36,566 bases of DNA from an uncultured Erysipelotrichaceae bacterium (GTDB taxonomy: Bacteria; Bacillota_I; Bacilli_A; Erysipelotrichales; Erysipelotrichaceae): assembly GCA_900314905.1 (NCBI GenBank), contig OMXA01000018.1, forward strand, positions 1 through 36,566. The letters are read 5' to 3'. The notes below the pieces were generated by a model. It did not search any database and was not told the origin of the DNA. It worked only from the letters and a program-made list of their open reading frames with translations. Below, in pieces: positions 20,918 through 29,142 of this stretch (position 1 is its first letter; each line of letters begins with the position of its first letter). The position numbers and the translations under genes were made by a program.

Positions 20918-23735
20918 AGACGATCTCCGCTCTCGATCCTGGTCGCGTGCCGTTTCCGGCTTCCAATTCCTTTGTCACGACGATCTTCTTTCCGATCCGA
21001 TCCTTGAGCTCCTCAACATGGGAAATCATGCCGACCAGACGGTTTTCTCCGGACAGGCGTTCCAGCACGGAAATGGCTTGTGACAGAGAATCATGATCCA
21101 GAGTTCCGAAGCCTTCATCGATGAACATCGTATCAATCTGAACACCGCCAGCCTGGCTCTGGACCTCATCAGATAGTCCTAACGCAAGGGCCAGGGAAGC
21201 CTCGAACGATTCTCCTCCTGACAGCGAACGCACACTGCGGTTTCTGCCGGTATAGTGATCAATGACATCCAGCTCAAGTGCTTCATGGCTGCGCAGACCT
21301 CTTGCTTCACTGCGGACCAGCTCATACTGGCCATCGGACAGAATTCTCAGGCGCAGATTTGCCCGGTACAGAATCCGATCGAAATATGCCATCTGCACAT
21401 AATCCTCAAGGGTGATCTTCTCTCTGCCCTTCATGCCGGCATCCGCAGTGATTGCCAAGTCATTCATCCACTGCCATCTGCGGGTTGCCTCGTCGAGGCT
21501 TGACGCATACTTCTGCAGTTTCTTCAGAGCAGGCCGATTCACCGAAAGCCTGCCATTCACCGCATCCCGCTGTGACTGCAGCGCGATCCGCTGGGTTTCC
21601 ATCGCAGCTCGATCCTGACGGAGAGCAGCCTGGTTCTTCACAAACGTCTCACGATCGGTGACACCGGTTGCGGCAAGCGTACGATTCACCTGCTTCTTTG
21701 CCGCAAGCCCTGCGGAAAGATTCTTCTCGGCTTCACTTGCCGCAAACCCCGTCTTCTCATAATGCTGTTCACGCTTATGAATTTCCTGGTCCATGCGGGC
21801 AAGGTCTTCTTTCGCTGCTTCTTCGCTCGGATAATTCAGTTCCTGTTTCAGCTCTTCGCTTCTTGCCGCTTCTGACTTTTTCTTCTGGGCTAGCACATCT
21901 GCCTTTCGTTTCAGATCTGCAATGGCCGTTTCACTGGTCCGGATCGCATTCTGCAGAGAAGGAATTCTGAGCCGCAGCTGCCTGAGCTGCGTTTCCTGTT
22001 CTGCCAGAGAATCCCTCTCGCTAACTGCCTGTTCGCGAAGCGCCATCAGCTTTTCCAGCTTCTGCTGTGCTTCTTGTTCACCTTCCTGGCCAGAAGCCTT
22101 TACCCCTGCATTCTTCATTGCCTCTTCGGCATGGGCTGCTTCTACTTCCTGACGTTCCAGGCATGCCTGACATGTGCTTCCCCATTTCTTCAGGGCCTCA
22201 TTTGCTTCATTCATCAAAGTCTCAGAAGCTCTCACCTGGTTCTCTCTCGGGGTTCCTTCACTATGATGCGCAGGGGATGGGTGAGAGATCGAGCCGCAAA
22301 CCGGACACGGTCTTCCTTCAGCCAGCTGCGACGCCAGAATTCCTGCCTGACCAGCCAGGAAAGCACCGAGAATCGCATGATATTCTTCGGTCTTGCGAGC
22401 ATAGACCGCATCTGCTTTCTGCAGTTCCTGCACCGCATTCTGATAGTCTTCTCCTGCTTTCTGCAGCACCTCTGCCTGACGGATCGCCTGATTCAGAGCA
22501 TCCGCCTGACGATCCATAGCCTCCACCTTCTCTGCGGCCTTCACGTGCTTCACATCCGCTCCATCGAGGGCTTCCTGCTTTTTCCTGTCGGCTTCCAGCT
22601 CGAGGCGGATTCCGCTGAGCTTTGCTTCTTCCGCTTCTGCCTGTTTCAGAAATTCCTGCGAATTCTTTTCGGCAAGCTCAGCTGCCGCAAGATGCTCCGT
22701 CAGTTCCTGATACTTCGGCAATGCTCTTCTGCGTTCATTGTAAGCTGCCCGCATTCCGGCAATGGCTTCTTTTTCTCCGCTCTGATTCAGCGAATCCAGC
22801 AGATTCTTCCACTGATCCCGCTTATTCTGAAGATCCGGGATCGACGCACTTGCCGCATCAAGCTGGTCATAGATCCGACGGATCTCTTCTCCCTTGCGCA
22901 GCTCTCCGGCGATCGATTCCAGATGATCATGAACCTGCTGCAGCTCTTCATCCTTTTTTTCAAGAAGCTGTTCATCCTGAGCAATCAGTTCCTTCAGCAA
23001 TGCTGCAGCATCTTCCGGCTGCACGCTCTCTCTTCTGCTGATCAGAAGATCCAGCTGGCCTCGATGAGGACTGTCTTCCGCACACTGGATCGAAGCAGTG
23101 ATAGAAGAAATATCTCTTCTGCCTCCATGGATCTCTCCCTTGAGATCATTGGCATTCTGGCTGAGCCTTTCCTGCAGTTCCTTGTAATAAGCCGTATGGA
23201 ACAGCTCCCGGAAGATCTCATTGCGCTTCTTCGTATCTGCCGTAAGCAGTTCCTGGAAGCTGCCCTGTGCAATCATCGCAATCTCAGCAAACTGTTCCCG
23301 GTCAATTCCCAGCAGTTCCTCAATGGCTGCAGTCACTGCCTTGCCCTTGGAAACCACATGTCCATCCGGATAGGTCAGCTCTGCATCGGCCGTCTTCTTC
23401 TGTACCTTGCGCGTGCCGTTCTTCAGCAGCCTGGACCAGGAATACTCCGGATTTCTCCGGATCCGGTAGGTTCTGCCCTGGAATTCAAATTCCATCTCCA
23501 CATAGGTTTCTGTCTCTTCCGAGGCATACTGACTTCTGAGCATGTCCGGCTGGCGCATTCCGCCGGAAGTCTCTCCGTAAAGTGCATAGGAAATCGCATC
23601 GAAGATCGTCGTCTTGCCAGCTCCCGTATCTCCCGTAATCAGATAGAGACCATGGTCCCCGAGCCTGGACAGATCCAGTACCGTCTTGTCTGCATATGGC
23701 CCGAATGCGGACATCGTCAGTTTCAGCGGTCTCAT
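20910..23735 (-). CDS. sbcC: SbcC exonuclease ATPase subunit
   Basis: A 941-residue SMC/Rad50-like subunit of the SbcCD nuclease, which opens hairpins and protein-blocked DNA ends. The N-terminal Walker A GDTGAGKTT (35-43) is followed by long coiled coils meeting at a zinc hook CPVC (477-480). The C-terminal lobe has the ABC signature SLSGGE (from 837) and Walker B FIDEGFGTLD near 871-880. Length is typical. The start overlaps the sbcD stop as ATGA. The downstream DUF1294 gene overlaps its end. Confidence 0.96.
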   Translation of the reverse strand: MRPLKLTMSAFGPYADKTVLDLSRLGDHGLYLITGDTGAGKTTIFDAISYALYGETSGGMRQPDMLRSQYASEETETYVEMEFEFQGRTYRIRRNPEYSWSRLLKNGTRKVQKKTADAELTYPDGHVVSKGKAVTAAIEELLGIDREQFAEIAMIAQGSFQELLTADTKKRNEIFRELFHTAYYKELQERLSQNANDLKGEIHGGRRDISSITASIQCAEDSPHRGQLDLLISRRESVQPEDAAALLKELIAQDEQLLEKKDEELQQVHDHLESIAGELRKGEEIRRIYDQLDAASASIPDLQNKRDQWKNLLDSLNQSGEKEAIAGMRAAYNERRRALPKYQELTEHLAAAELAEKNSQEFLKQAEAEEAKLSGIRLELEADRKKQEALDGADVKHVKAAEKVEAMDRQADALNQAIRQAEVLQKAGEDYQNAVQELQKADAVYARKTEEYHAILGAFLAGQAGILASQLAEGRPCPVCGSISHPSPAHHSEGTPRENQVRASETLMNEANEALKKWGSTCQACLERQEVEAAHAEEAMKNAGVKASGQEGEQEAQQKLEKLMALREQAVSERDSLAEQETQLRQLRLRIPSLQNAIRTSETAIADLKRKADVLAQKKKSEAARSEELKQELNYPSEEAAKEDLARMDQEIHKREQHYEKTGFAASEAEKNLSAGLAAKKQVNRTLAATGVTDRETFVKNQAALRQDRAAMETQRIALQSQRDAVNGRLSVNRPALKKLQKYASSLDEATRRWQWMNDLAITADAGMKGREKITLEDYVQMAYFDRILYRANLRLRILSDGQYELVRSEARGLRSHEALELDVIDHYTGRNRSVRSLSGGESFEASLALALGLSDEVQSQAGGVQIDTMFIDEGFGTLDHDSLSQAISVLERLSGENRLVGMISHVEELKDRIGKKIVVTKELEAGNGTRPGSRAEIVCE

Positions 23736-24877
23736 GCCTGCTCCCCTTTCCAGATCTCATCAATCTCTTTCTGAATATACGCCTTCTGCTCTTCGCTCAT
23801 CTCCTGCTGGTTGCGTTCCTCATAGAACTCGGCAAACAGATCACCTGGCGACTTCTTCTCCATTTCTTCTGCTGCCTGCAGCGCTTCTTCTCCCTTTACG
23901 CTGCGGTTTGCATAATCAAGTTTCATGAGGTACGGATAATGAGCACTCAGGGCTGTAATCGCGTCCGGTACATCCTGCGGATCATCCAGAATCACGCTGA
24001 GATATTCCTGCTGATGTTTCTCCACCATATCCGGTTTCAGAAGATCCGCGAACTTTCCCTCCAGAATTGCAAACGGACGCTTCGGAGTCAGACGGATCAG
24101 GCTGATACGCATCTTTCCTTTCTCTTCCAGATCCACTAACGTGATGGACTTCTCTTTCTTCTCTCCGAAGGAATACGCAAGCGGCGTCCCGCAATAGCGC
24201 ACTGTCTGACTGCCTGCAGCCTGGGAGGTATGAATATGCCCAAGCGCGACATAATCAAACCCATCAAACACGGAAGAATCGATGCAGTCCAGGCCCCCGA
24301 TGGCAAACTCCTCAGAGCCGTCTTCTTCCAGAGAAGCCCCGGCAGCGAACTGGTGAGCAATCAGGATATTCCGTTCTTCCGGATTCAGATCCGCGGTTGC
24401 AAGTGCATACCTCACTGCTTCTTCATAGGTGGAAACTTTCTTCGATTCCTCCTCAATGAACCGGTTGACTGCAGACGGGCGCAGGTATGGGAGACTCCAT
24501 ACATGATATGGTCCGAAGCGATCCATCAGATCCGTGCAGGTCAGCTTTCCCTTCCATACTCCCGAAATGTGCACATTCACTTCATCCAGCAGATCTCCTG
24601 CAAAAGAAAGACGTTCGCCGCTGTCATGATTCCCAGCGATCAGAAAAACATTCATATTATGACGTTTCAGAGTCGAAAGAAAATCATTCAGCAGCGTGAC
24701 TGCCTCCGATGGCGGCACGGTGCGATCATACACATCGCCAGCAATCACCACGGTATCAACTCCCTTGCGGATCAGTTTCTCTTCGATCTGCTGAAGAATC
24801 TCGCGCTGATCTTCCAGCATCGAATACCCGCAGACGACCTTCCCAAGATGAAGGTCAGAAAGATGTGCCAGTTTCAT
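23732..24877 (-). CDS. sbcD: SbcD exonuclease nuclease subunit
   Basis: A 381-residue Mre11-like calcineurin-fold nuclease and partner of SbcC. Metal-binding motifs in order: SDLHLGK (Asp8, His10), GDVYDR (Asp48), GNHDS (Asn83, His84) and GHIHTSQ near 218. AGGGGG lies seven bases before the ATG. First gene of the sbcD-sbcC-DUF1294 operon, with an extended -10 promoter about 30 bases upstream. Confidence 0.96.
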   Translation of the reverse strand: MKLAHLSDLHLGKVVCGYSMLEDQREILQQIEEKLIRKGVDTVVIAGDVYDRTVPPSEAVTLLNDFLSTLKRHNMNVFLIAGNHDSGERLSFAGDLLDEVNVHISGVWKGKLTCTDLMDRFGPYHVWSLPYLRPSAVNRFIEEESKKVSTYEEAVRYALATADLNPEERNILIAHQFAAGASLEEDGSEEFAIGGLDCIDSSVFDGFDYVALGHIHTSQAAGSQTVRYCGTPLAYSFGEKKEKSITLVDLEEKGKMRISLIRLTPKRPFAILEGKFADLLKPDMVEKHQQEYLSVILDDPQDVPDAITALSAHYPYLMKLDYANRSVKGEEALQAAEEMEKKSPGDLFAEFYEERNQQEMSEEQKAYIQKEIDEIWKGEQA

Positions 24878-24906
24878 AGAAAAACCCCCTAGCTGAGCAT
24901 GAAAGA

Positions 24907-24915
24907 ATTATACCA
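24907..24915 (-). promoter_or_regulatory. Extended -10 promoter for sbcDC
   Basis: The minus strand reads TGGTATAAT, a perfect extended -10, about 30 bases before the sbcD start and directly after the terminator of the preceding operon. No -35 box is evident. Confidence 0.65.
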
Positions 24916-24919
24916 GCGG

Positions 24920-24955
24920 AAAAAGGAGAATCCCGGATTCACTGCTCAATCCGGG
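24920..24955 (-). terminator. Terminator overlapping the end of the TRIC-type channel gene
   Basis: On the minus strand CCCGGATT pairs with AATCCGGG across eight bases, then ATTCTCCTTTTT. The 5' arm and loop include the last codons and the TGA stop of the channel gene, an economical arrangement that leaves room for the sbcD promoter. Confidence 0.7.
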
Positions 24956-25589
24956 GAAGATTCCACTGGAAATGCGCCGCCAGAACCCGGATCACCACAA
25001 TCACGGCAGCCCCTGCCGCAATGGAAAGCGAGGTCAGATTCAGCCGGCAGAAAATCAAGCAGACTTCTGCGCCGATGATGGAAGCGACCGCATACACATG
25101 CTTGCGGAAAATATCCGGCAGCCGATCGACCATCATATCTCTCAGCAAGCCTCCGCCAACTCCGGTCACCAATCCGGAAAACACGCCCAGAAAGCCATTC
25201 CCGGTTCCGTATCTGCTGATTGCAGAATGCACGCCGACTACCGTGAAAATTCCAAGACCGATCGAGTCCATGATCAGAAGAAGCTGTTTCCAGTTCTCAA
25301 GATTCAGATCCGAAGGATGTCTCGACTTCAGATATGCCACTGCAAATACAATTGCAGAAGAAACCGCCGCAGTAATCACATAGATCGGATCCGTGAATGC
25401 ACTGGGCGGGATAACCCCGAGCACAAGATCGCGGAGCACACCCCCGCCTGTCGCAGTGACGATGCCAAGTGCGAGAACTCCGAACAGGTCCGAGCGGGAC
25501 CGAAGTCCTACGGAAGCACCGGAAATGGCAAATGCAACGGTTCCGATCAGTTCAAATATCAGGATATAATCACTCATCAGGAAAATCAT
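24939..25589 (-). CDS. TRIC-type cation channel family protein (UPF0126)
   Basis: A 216-residue membrane protein with about seven hydrophobic segments in an inverted-repeat pattern. Each half carries the glycine motif followed by LRD (ATGGGVLRDL and GVGGGLLRDM), the hallmark of bacterial trimeric intracellular cation channels. Potassium or other cation passage is inferred from the family. The 5' end overlaps the radical SAM gene. The ATG at 25589 has AGGGG ten bases upstream; an alternative ATG at 25577 lacks a ribosome site but would give a more usual N-terminus. Confidence 0.85.
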   Translation of the reverse strand: MIFLMSDYILIFELIGTVAFAISGASVGLRSRSDLFGVLALGIVTATGGGVLRDLVLGVIPPSAFTDPIYVITAAVSSAIVFAVAYLKSRHPSDLNLENWKQLLLIMDSIGLGIFTVVGVHSAISRYGTGNGFLGVFSGLVTGVGGGLLRDMMVDRLPDIFRKHVYAVASIIGAEVCLIFCRLNLTSLSIAAGAAVIVVIRVLAAHFQWNLPRIEQ

Positions 25590-26502
25590 AGCACAGACAC
25601 CCCTGCGAGATGTCTTCGGTTTTCAGGACATGCCGGATCTCATTCAGAACCCGTTTCTTATGGCGGCTCCATTGCGGGGCAATCAGGAGTTTTCCCGGGC
25701 CGTCGCCAGTGAGACGATGGATTACCGTCTCCTTCCTCAGACGCGCAATGCAGCCAGAGACCAGCCTCACATAGTGTTCCTCACTCAGCACCTCAAATGC
25801 CCCGGCCTGAAATGCTTCGGCAAGATCGGTTCCGCTCAGCACATGCAGCAGCTGAAGCTTCACGCCGTCAATCTTCACTTCATTCAGATGCCGGATGGTC
25901 TCATAGACCATCTCATCGCTCTCTCCGGGCAATCCCAGGATCACATGTGCAATCACTTCGATGCCCAGGGCATGGAGCCTCAAAACGCAGTCATCAAACA
26001 CGGAGGTCGGATATCCCCGCCGGATCAGGACTGCCGTCTGTTCATGCATGGTCTGAAGACCAAGCTCAACCCAGATGAATCGTTCCGGAAATTCCTGCTT
26101 CAGTTCTGCCAGAAGATGATAAACCTCGATCGGCATGCAATCCGGCCTGGTCGCAATGGAGATTCCTGCCGAAAGAGGATCACGCAGCGCCGATGAAAAC
26201 AGAAACCGCAGCCGTTCGATCGATGCATACGTATTCGTATAAGCCTGGAAATAGAAGATATAGCTTCCCTCTCCTGCTTCCCGATGCGAAAGAAACGGAA
26301 CTTCCGAAAGCTGAATCCGCTGACCCTCATAATGCACTGCAAAATCGCCGCTTCCGCCCGCATCGCAGAAGATGCATCCTCTGCTTCCGAGAGTTCCGTC
26401 CCGGTTCGGACAGGTCATCCCTGCATCCAGCGGGATGCGGTACAGCCGCTTCCCGAACCGTTCTCTGCACCAGACCGGAAACGCAAGATAACGTTCACTC
26501 AT
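25570..26502 (-). CDS. Radical SAM protein of the TIGR01212/YtqA family
   Basis: A 310-residue radical S-adenosylmethionine enzyme. The N-terminal part reads YRIPLDAGMTCPNRDG, and the cluster cysteines are Cys31, Cys43 and Cys46 (GCIFC). That spacing is wider than CxxxCxxC and is typical of this family, as are FQAYTNTYA, HVILGLPGE and KLQLLHVLSGT. Homologues have been linked to tRNA modification, but the reaction is not evident here. The ATG at 26502 overlaps the end of the upstream gene as ATGAGTGA. It is the middle gene of a three-gene overlapping unit. Confidence 0.88.
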   Translation of the reverse strand: MSERYLAFPVWCRERFGKRLYRIPLDAGMTCPNRDGTLGSRGCIFCDAGGSGDFAVHYEGQRIQLSEVPFLSHREAGEGSYIFYFQAYTNTYASIERLRFLFSSALRDPLSAGISIATRPDCMPIEVYHLLAELKQEFPERFIWVELGLQTMHEQTAVLIRRGYPTSVFDDCVLRLHALGIEVIAHVILGLPGESDEMVYETIRHLNEVKIDGVKLQLLHVLSGTDLAEAFQAGAFEVLSEEHYVRLVSGCIARLRKETVIHRLTGDGPGKLLIAPQWSRHKKRVLNEIRHVLKTEDISQGCLCYDFPDE

Positions 26503-27625
26503 GAACTTCTCTCTTCTTCTGATTCTTTTCCTGGAGCTTGGCAAAAGACTCCCGGATCCTTGTGAGACTGACCGTGACTGCTGCCTTCGGAAGACTCCAG
26601 CCTGCATCTTTTGCCTGCCTGCTGGAATTGATCACCGAGGTCAGAACTTCTTCAAATCCCCTTCCCACGACTTCCTGAACATCTGCCGCCCCTCCGGCAG
26701 ACAGGGAATCAAAAAAGTCATTCACAAACGCCTTGCGGTCTTCCGGATCCAGGCCGCTGATCCAGGTATCCAGCACCTCATTCACCCAGGCACAGGCAGG
26801 ATTCGATTCCTTCACCGTCAATAGCTCCATCCCATTCTTCATACGCCAGGTCGCAATATCATGTTCCATGATTCCGGCAGCACTGCTGGCCACGATTCTC
26901 GTATCCGGGAATTTCAGTTCAAACAGCTTGCCGATCACGTCGTAGGCAGGTTCGACTCGCGTCACCCGTTCCCGGATCGGATCCACGATGTCCGGACTCA
27001 TGACATCCGGGCAGATGCCTGGTCCGTCATTGTTGAAGATCCTCTGGATCCGCTTCTGCTTTGCCTTGGCCATGGCGGCAGACGCATACACTGCGAGAAA
27101 TCCGCCCTTGGAATGACCGCCCACATAATAACGGAATCCCGGAATCGTCTCTTTCTCGAGATACCTCTTCGCCGACTTCTGGGCAGGAATCCGGGTAAAC
27201 GAAATCATGAAATCCTCTTTCCATCCCACGATCGTATCATCCGTTCCCCGAAAGGCAATGAACCGTTCTCTGCGGTTCAGCTCCACGCTCATTGCCGCAA
27301 ACTGCTCGTCCTGATCTGTACTCAGAATCTCAGTGCAGTGATAAAGCTTCAGCGGCCCGAACCGGTCAGTATCTGCCGCTGCATTCAGTACCTGCAGCCG
27401 TGAGGACTTCTGCCATTCTTTCTCTGAAAAAGTTCCTGCAGAAAGAAACCGATCTCTGCATTCCCGGATTGAAACCCGCTCTTCACCCTTCACCACTTCA
27501 TGAAATGGCAGATAGCTGAGCAGGCAGAATACCAGATTGTCTCCTGCATTCAGCTCTCTTTCCTTCAGGGTGATATCTCCCCGCATCACGACATAGTCAA
27601 TCAGACTGTATCCCTCTTTTTCCAT
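26495..27625 (-). CDS. DUF2974 (Mbeg1-like) alpha/beta-hydrolase
   Basis: A 376-residue cytosolic protein of the DUF2974 family, lipase-like alpha/beta hydrolases. Visible are AFRGTDDT (124-131), a conserved lipase-3-like element, the nucleophile elbow GGHSKGG with Ser172, and NNDGPG downstream. The substrate is unknown. No good ribosome site precedes the ATG. The weak extended -10 TGCGAAAAT about 20 bases upstream is uncertain. It is the first gene of the unit with the radical SAM and channel genes. Confidence 0.82.
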   Translation of the reverse strand: MEKEGYSLIDYVVMRGDITLKERELNAGDNLVFCLLSYLPFHEVVKGEERVSIRECRDRFLSAGTFSEKEWQKSSRLQVLNAAADTDRFGPLKLYHCTEILSTDQDEQFAAMSVELNRRERFIAFRGTDDTIVGWKEDFMISFTRIPAQKSAKRYLEKETIPGFRYYVGGHSKGGFLAVYASAAMAKAKQKRIQRIFNNDGPGICPDVMSPDIVDPIRERVTRVEPAYDVIGKLFELKFPDTRIVASSAAGIMEHDIATWRMKNGMELLTVKESNPACAWVNEVLDTWISGLDPEDRKAFVNDFFDSLSAGGAADVQEVVGRGFEEVLTSVINSSRQAKDAGWSLPKAAVTVSLTRIRESFAKLQEKNQKKREVHE

Positions 27626-27770
27626 ACCATCACGCTTCTGATGCTATTTTCGCATATGCTGAAGGAAAGGGAACACTCCTCAGGGAAAAAAAGCCTGCTG
27701 TTTTCAGCAATCTCTTCCCGAAGGTACCGGAGAAAGAGCGCTTTTTCTGAGAATACATGATCTGTTTCTG

Positions 27771-27798
27771 TTCAGATTTCCCTTTTCAAAGCTATGAT
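27771..27798 (+). promoter_or_regulatory. Promoter for LDH-like gene
   Basis: TATGAT (27793-27798) is a good -10; TTCAGA 16 bases upstream is a weak -35. It precedes an AGAGGAA ribosome site at about 27810-27816. Confidence 0.45.
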
Positions 27799-27821
27799 TG
27801 TTTCAGAAAAGAGGAACTAAG

Positions 27822-28772
27822 ATGAACCTGAAAAGCACGATAGTCGTGATTATCGGCGTCGGCAATGTCGGCGCTACCTGTGCCTATACCATTGTGAATA
27901 TGGGACTATGCGATCAGCTCTGCCTGATTGACATGAACAAGGAGAAGGCAGTCGGAGAAGCGATGGACCTGACCCATGCAGTTCATTTCATGAACCGCAA
28001 CATGCTGGTATCTGCCGGGGACTACAGCGATTGCGGGGATGCAGATGTCATCATCGTCACGGTAGCTGCACCGATGGACACTTCCAATGACCGGCTGACC
28101 TGGCTTGCCCCAAGCAAGAAAGTCATGAAATCCATTGTTTCTTCCGTCATGGCCTCCGGATTCAGCGGAATCTTCATCGTTGTCTCAAACCCGGTAGATC
28201 TAATGACTTACTATATCCAGAAGATTTCCGGCCTGCCGGAAAGACAGGTCATCGGGTCCGGAACCACGCTTGATACCGCCAGACTGTGCTGTGAGGTCGG
28301 CAGCCTGTTCGAGCTGAACTCGAAGAGTGTCTCTGCCTATGTGATGGGTGAGCATGGCGACTCGGAGATGGTCGCCTGGAGCACGGCAACGGTTGGCGGC
28401 AAGCAGCTGCGCGATTTCATGGAAGATAATCGATCCAGGGCAGGAGATGTCGACCTGAACCGCCTGCAGGAGCAGACAAAGAAAGCCGGCTGGGAGATAT
28501 TCAACCGCAAGCACAATACTTCTTATGGAATTGCCGCATCGACCTGCGCGATCCTGAAGTCCATCCTGCTGAATGAGAACCGCATCTATCCGGTCTCCGT
28601 CATGCTGAAAGGACAGTATGGGCTGACTGACGTCTGTCTTTCCGTACCGACGATCCTCGACCGTACCGGTGCAAAGGAAATCGTTGAAATCCGGCTGACC
28701 AAAGGCGAAAGCAGGAGCCTGAAACACAGTGCAGATGTCGTGCGCTCGTACTATGATCTCCTGGAAGACTGA
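27822..28772 (+). CDS. L-lactate/2-hydroxyacid dehydrogenase family protein
   Basis: A 316-residue NAD-dependent dehydrogenase of the LDH/MDH fold. GVGNVG (12-17) and Asp37 bind NAD. The catalytic set is Arg91, Asn123, Asp151, Arg154 and His178 (GEHGDSE). The mobile substrate loop is APMDTSNDRLTW rather than the LDH form with Gln before Pro-Gly-Glu-Thr-Arg, and it lacks the Arg of malate enzymes. It resembles the L-2-hydroxyisocaproate type in its longer loop. It reduces a 2-oxo acid to an L-2-hydroxy acid; pyruvate is not certain. The start was chosen for AGAGGAA upstream. Confidence 0.85.
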   Translation: MNLKSTIVVIIGVGNVGATCAYTIVNMGLCDQLCLIDMNKEKAVGEAMDLTHAVHFMNRNMLVSAGDYSDCGDADVIIVTVAAPMDTSNDRLTWLAPSKKVMKSIVSSVMASGFSGIFIVVSNPVDLMTYYIQKISGLPERQVIGSGTTLDTARLCCEVGSLFELNSKSVSAYVMGEHGDSEMVAWSTATVGGKQLRDFMEDNRSRAGDVDLNRLQEQTKKAGWEIFNRKHNTSYGIAASTCAILKSILLNENRIYPVSVMLKGQYGLTDVCLSVPTILDRTGAKEIVEIRLTKGESRSLKHSADVVRSYYDLLED

Positions 28773-28963
28773 TCAGGCAGCGCGATTCCTGCAGGAATGA
28801 TCCGGTCCATCCCATGGAGCAGAAAAAACCTGACGCAATCTATCGGCTGCCAGGAACCGCATATCCATGTTCTGAAATCACAGCATGCACCTGCTGGCAT
28901 GGATGCCGATACAGTCTGCGCAAGGAAGCTTCCCGAGGCAGCATCCGATTTTTGAGAATCACG
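28773..28963 (+). other. Gap after LDH-like gene, no gene recognised
   Basis: Nothing with coding character on either strand. A palindrome ATTCCTGCAGGAAT lies 20 bases after the LDH-like stop, but no T run follows it, so termination here is unclear. The downstream part merges into the promoter of the uracil permease. Confidence 0.4.
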
Positions 28964-28992
28964 TTGACGCAGAACGGATTCCATAGTACTAT
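28964..28992 (+). promoter_or_regulatory. Sigma-A-type promoter for uracil permease
   Basis: TTGACG and TACTAT are 17 bases apart. Expected initiation is near 28999, giving a leader of about 144 bases that contains the PyrR site. Confidence 0.7.
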
Positions 28993-28998
28993 TCCGGC

Positions 28999-29142
28999 AG
29001 TGCTTTAAGGCGGGTCCAGAGAGGCCGCCAAGGACTGCAGGTACATCCGGACTGTTTTGACATGTACACGGCTTTCCTTGAGCGAAGGCCGTGTTTTTTA
29101 AACAAGGTCAGCGCTCAGCACGAGAAAGAAGGGGAGTATTTC
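28999..29142 (+). promoter_or_regulatory. PyrR-binding attenuator leader
   Basis: The leader contains TCCAGAGAGGC at 29015-29025 followed by AAGGACT, the conserved anti-antiterminator recognised by PyrR with bound UMP; GTCC pairs with GGAC to close it. Downstream, GTACAT (29041-29046) can pair with ATGTAC (29062-29067) as an antiterminator that overlaps the start of the terminator stem. High uridine nucleotide levels would thus stop transcription before the permease gene. A pyrR gene itself is not in the window. Confidence 0.88.
29066..29099 (+). terminator. Attenuator terminator in the PyrR leader
   Basis: ACACGGC-TTTC pairs with GAAG-GCCGTGT (one G-U pair) around CTTGAGC, followed by six T, 43 bases before the permease start. 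Confidence 0.88.

Noticed and set aside
22074-23774. 566-codon open frame on the plus strand opposite sbcC
   Set aside because: It mirrors the sbcC coding frame; the protein has no domain logic and sbcC is beyond doubt.
28814-29008. Small plus-strand open frame between the LDH-like and permease genes
   Set aside because: No ribosome site, no recognisable composition or motif, and it runs across the promoter of the permease.
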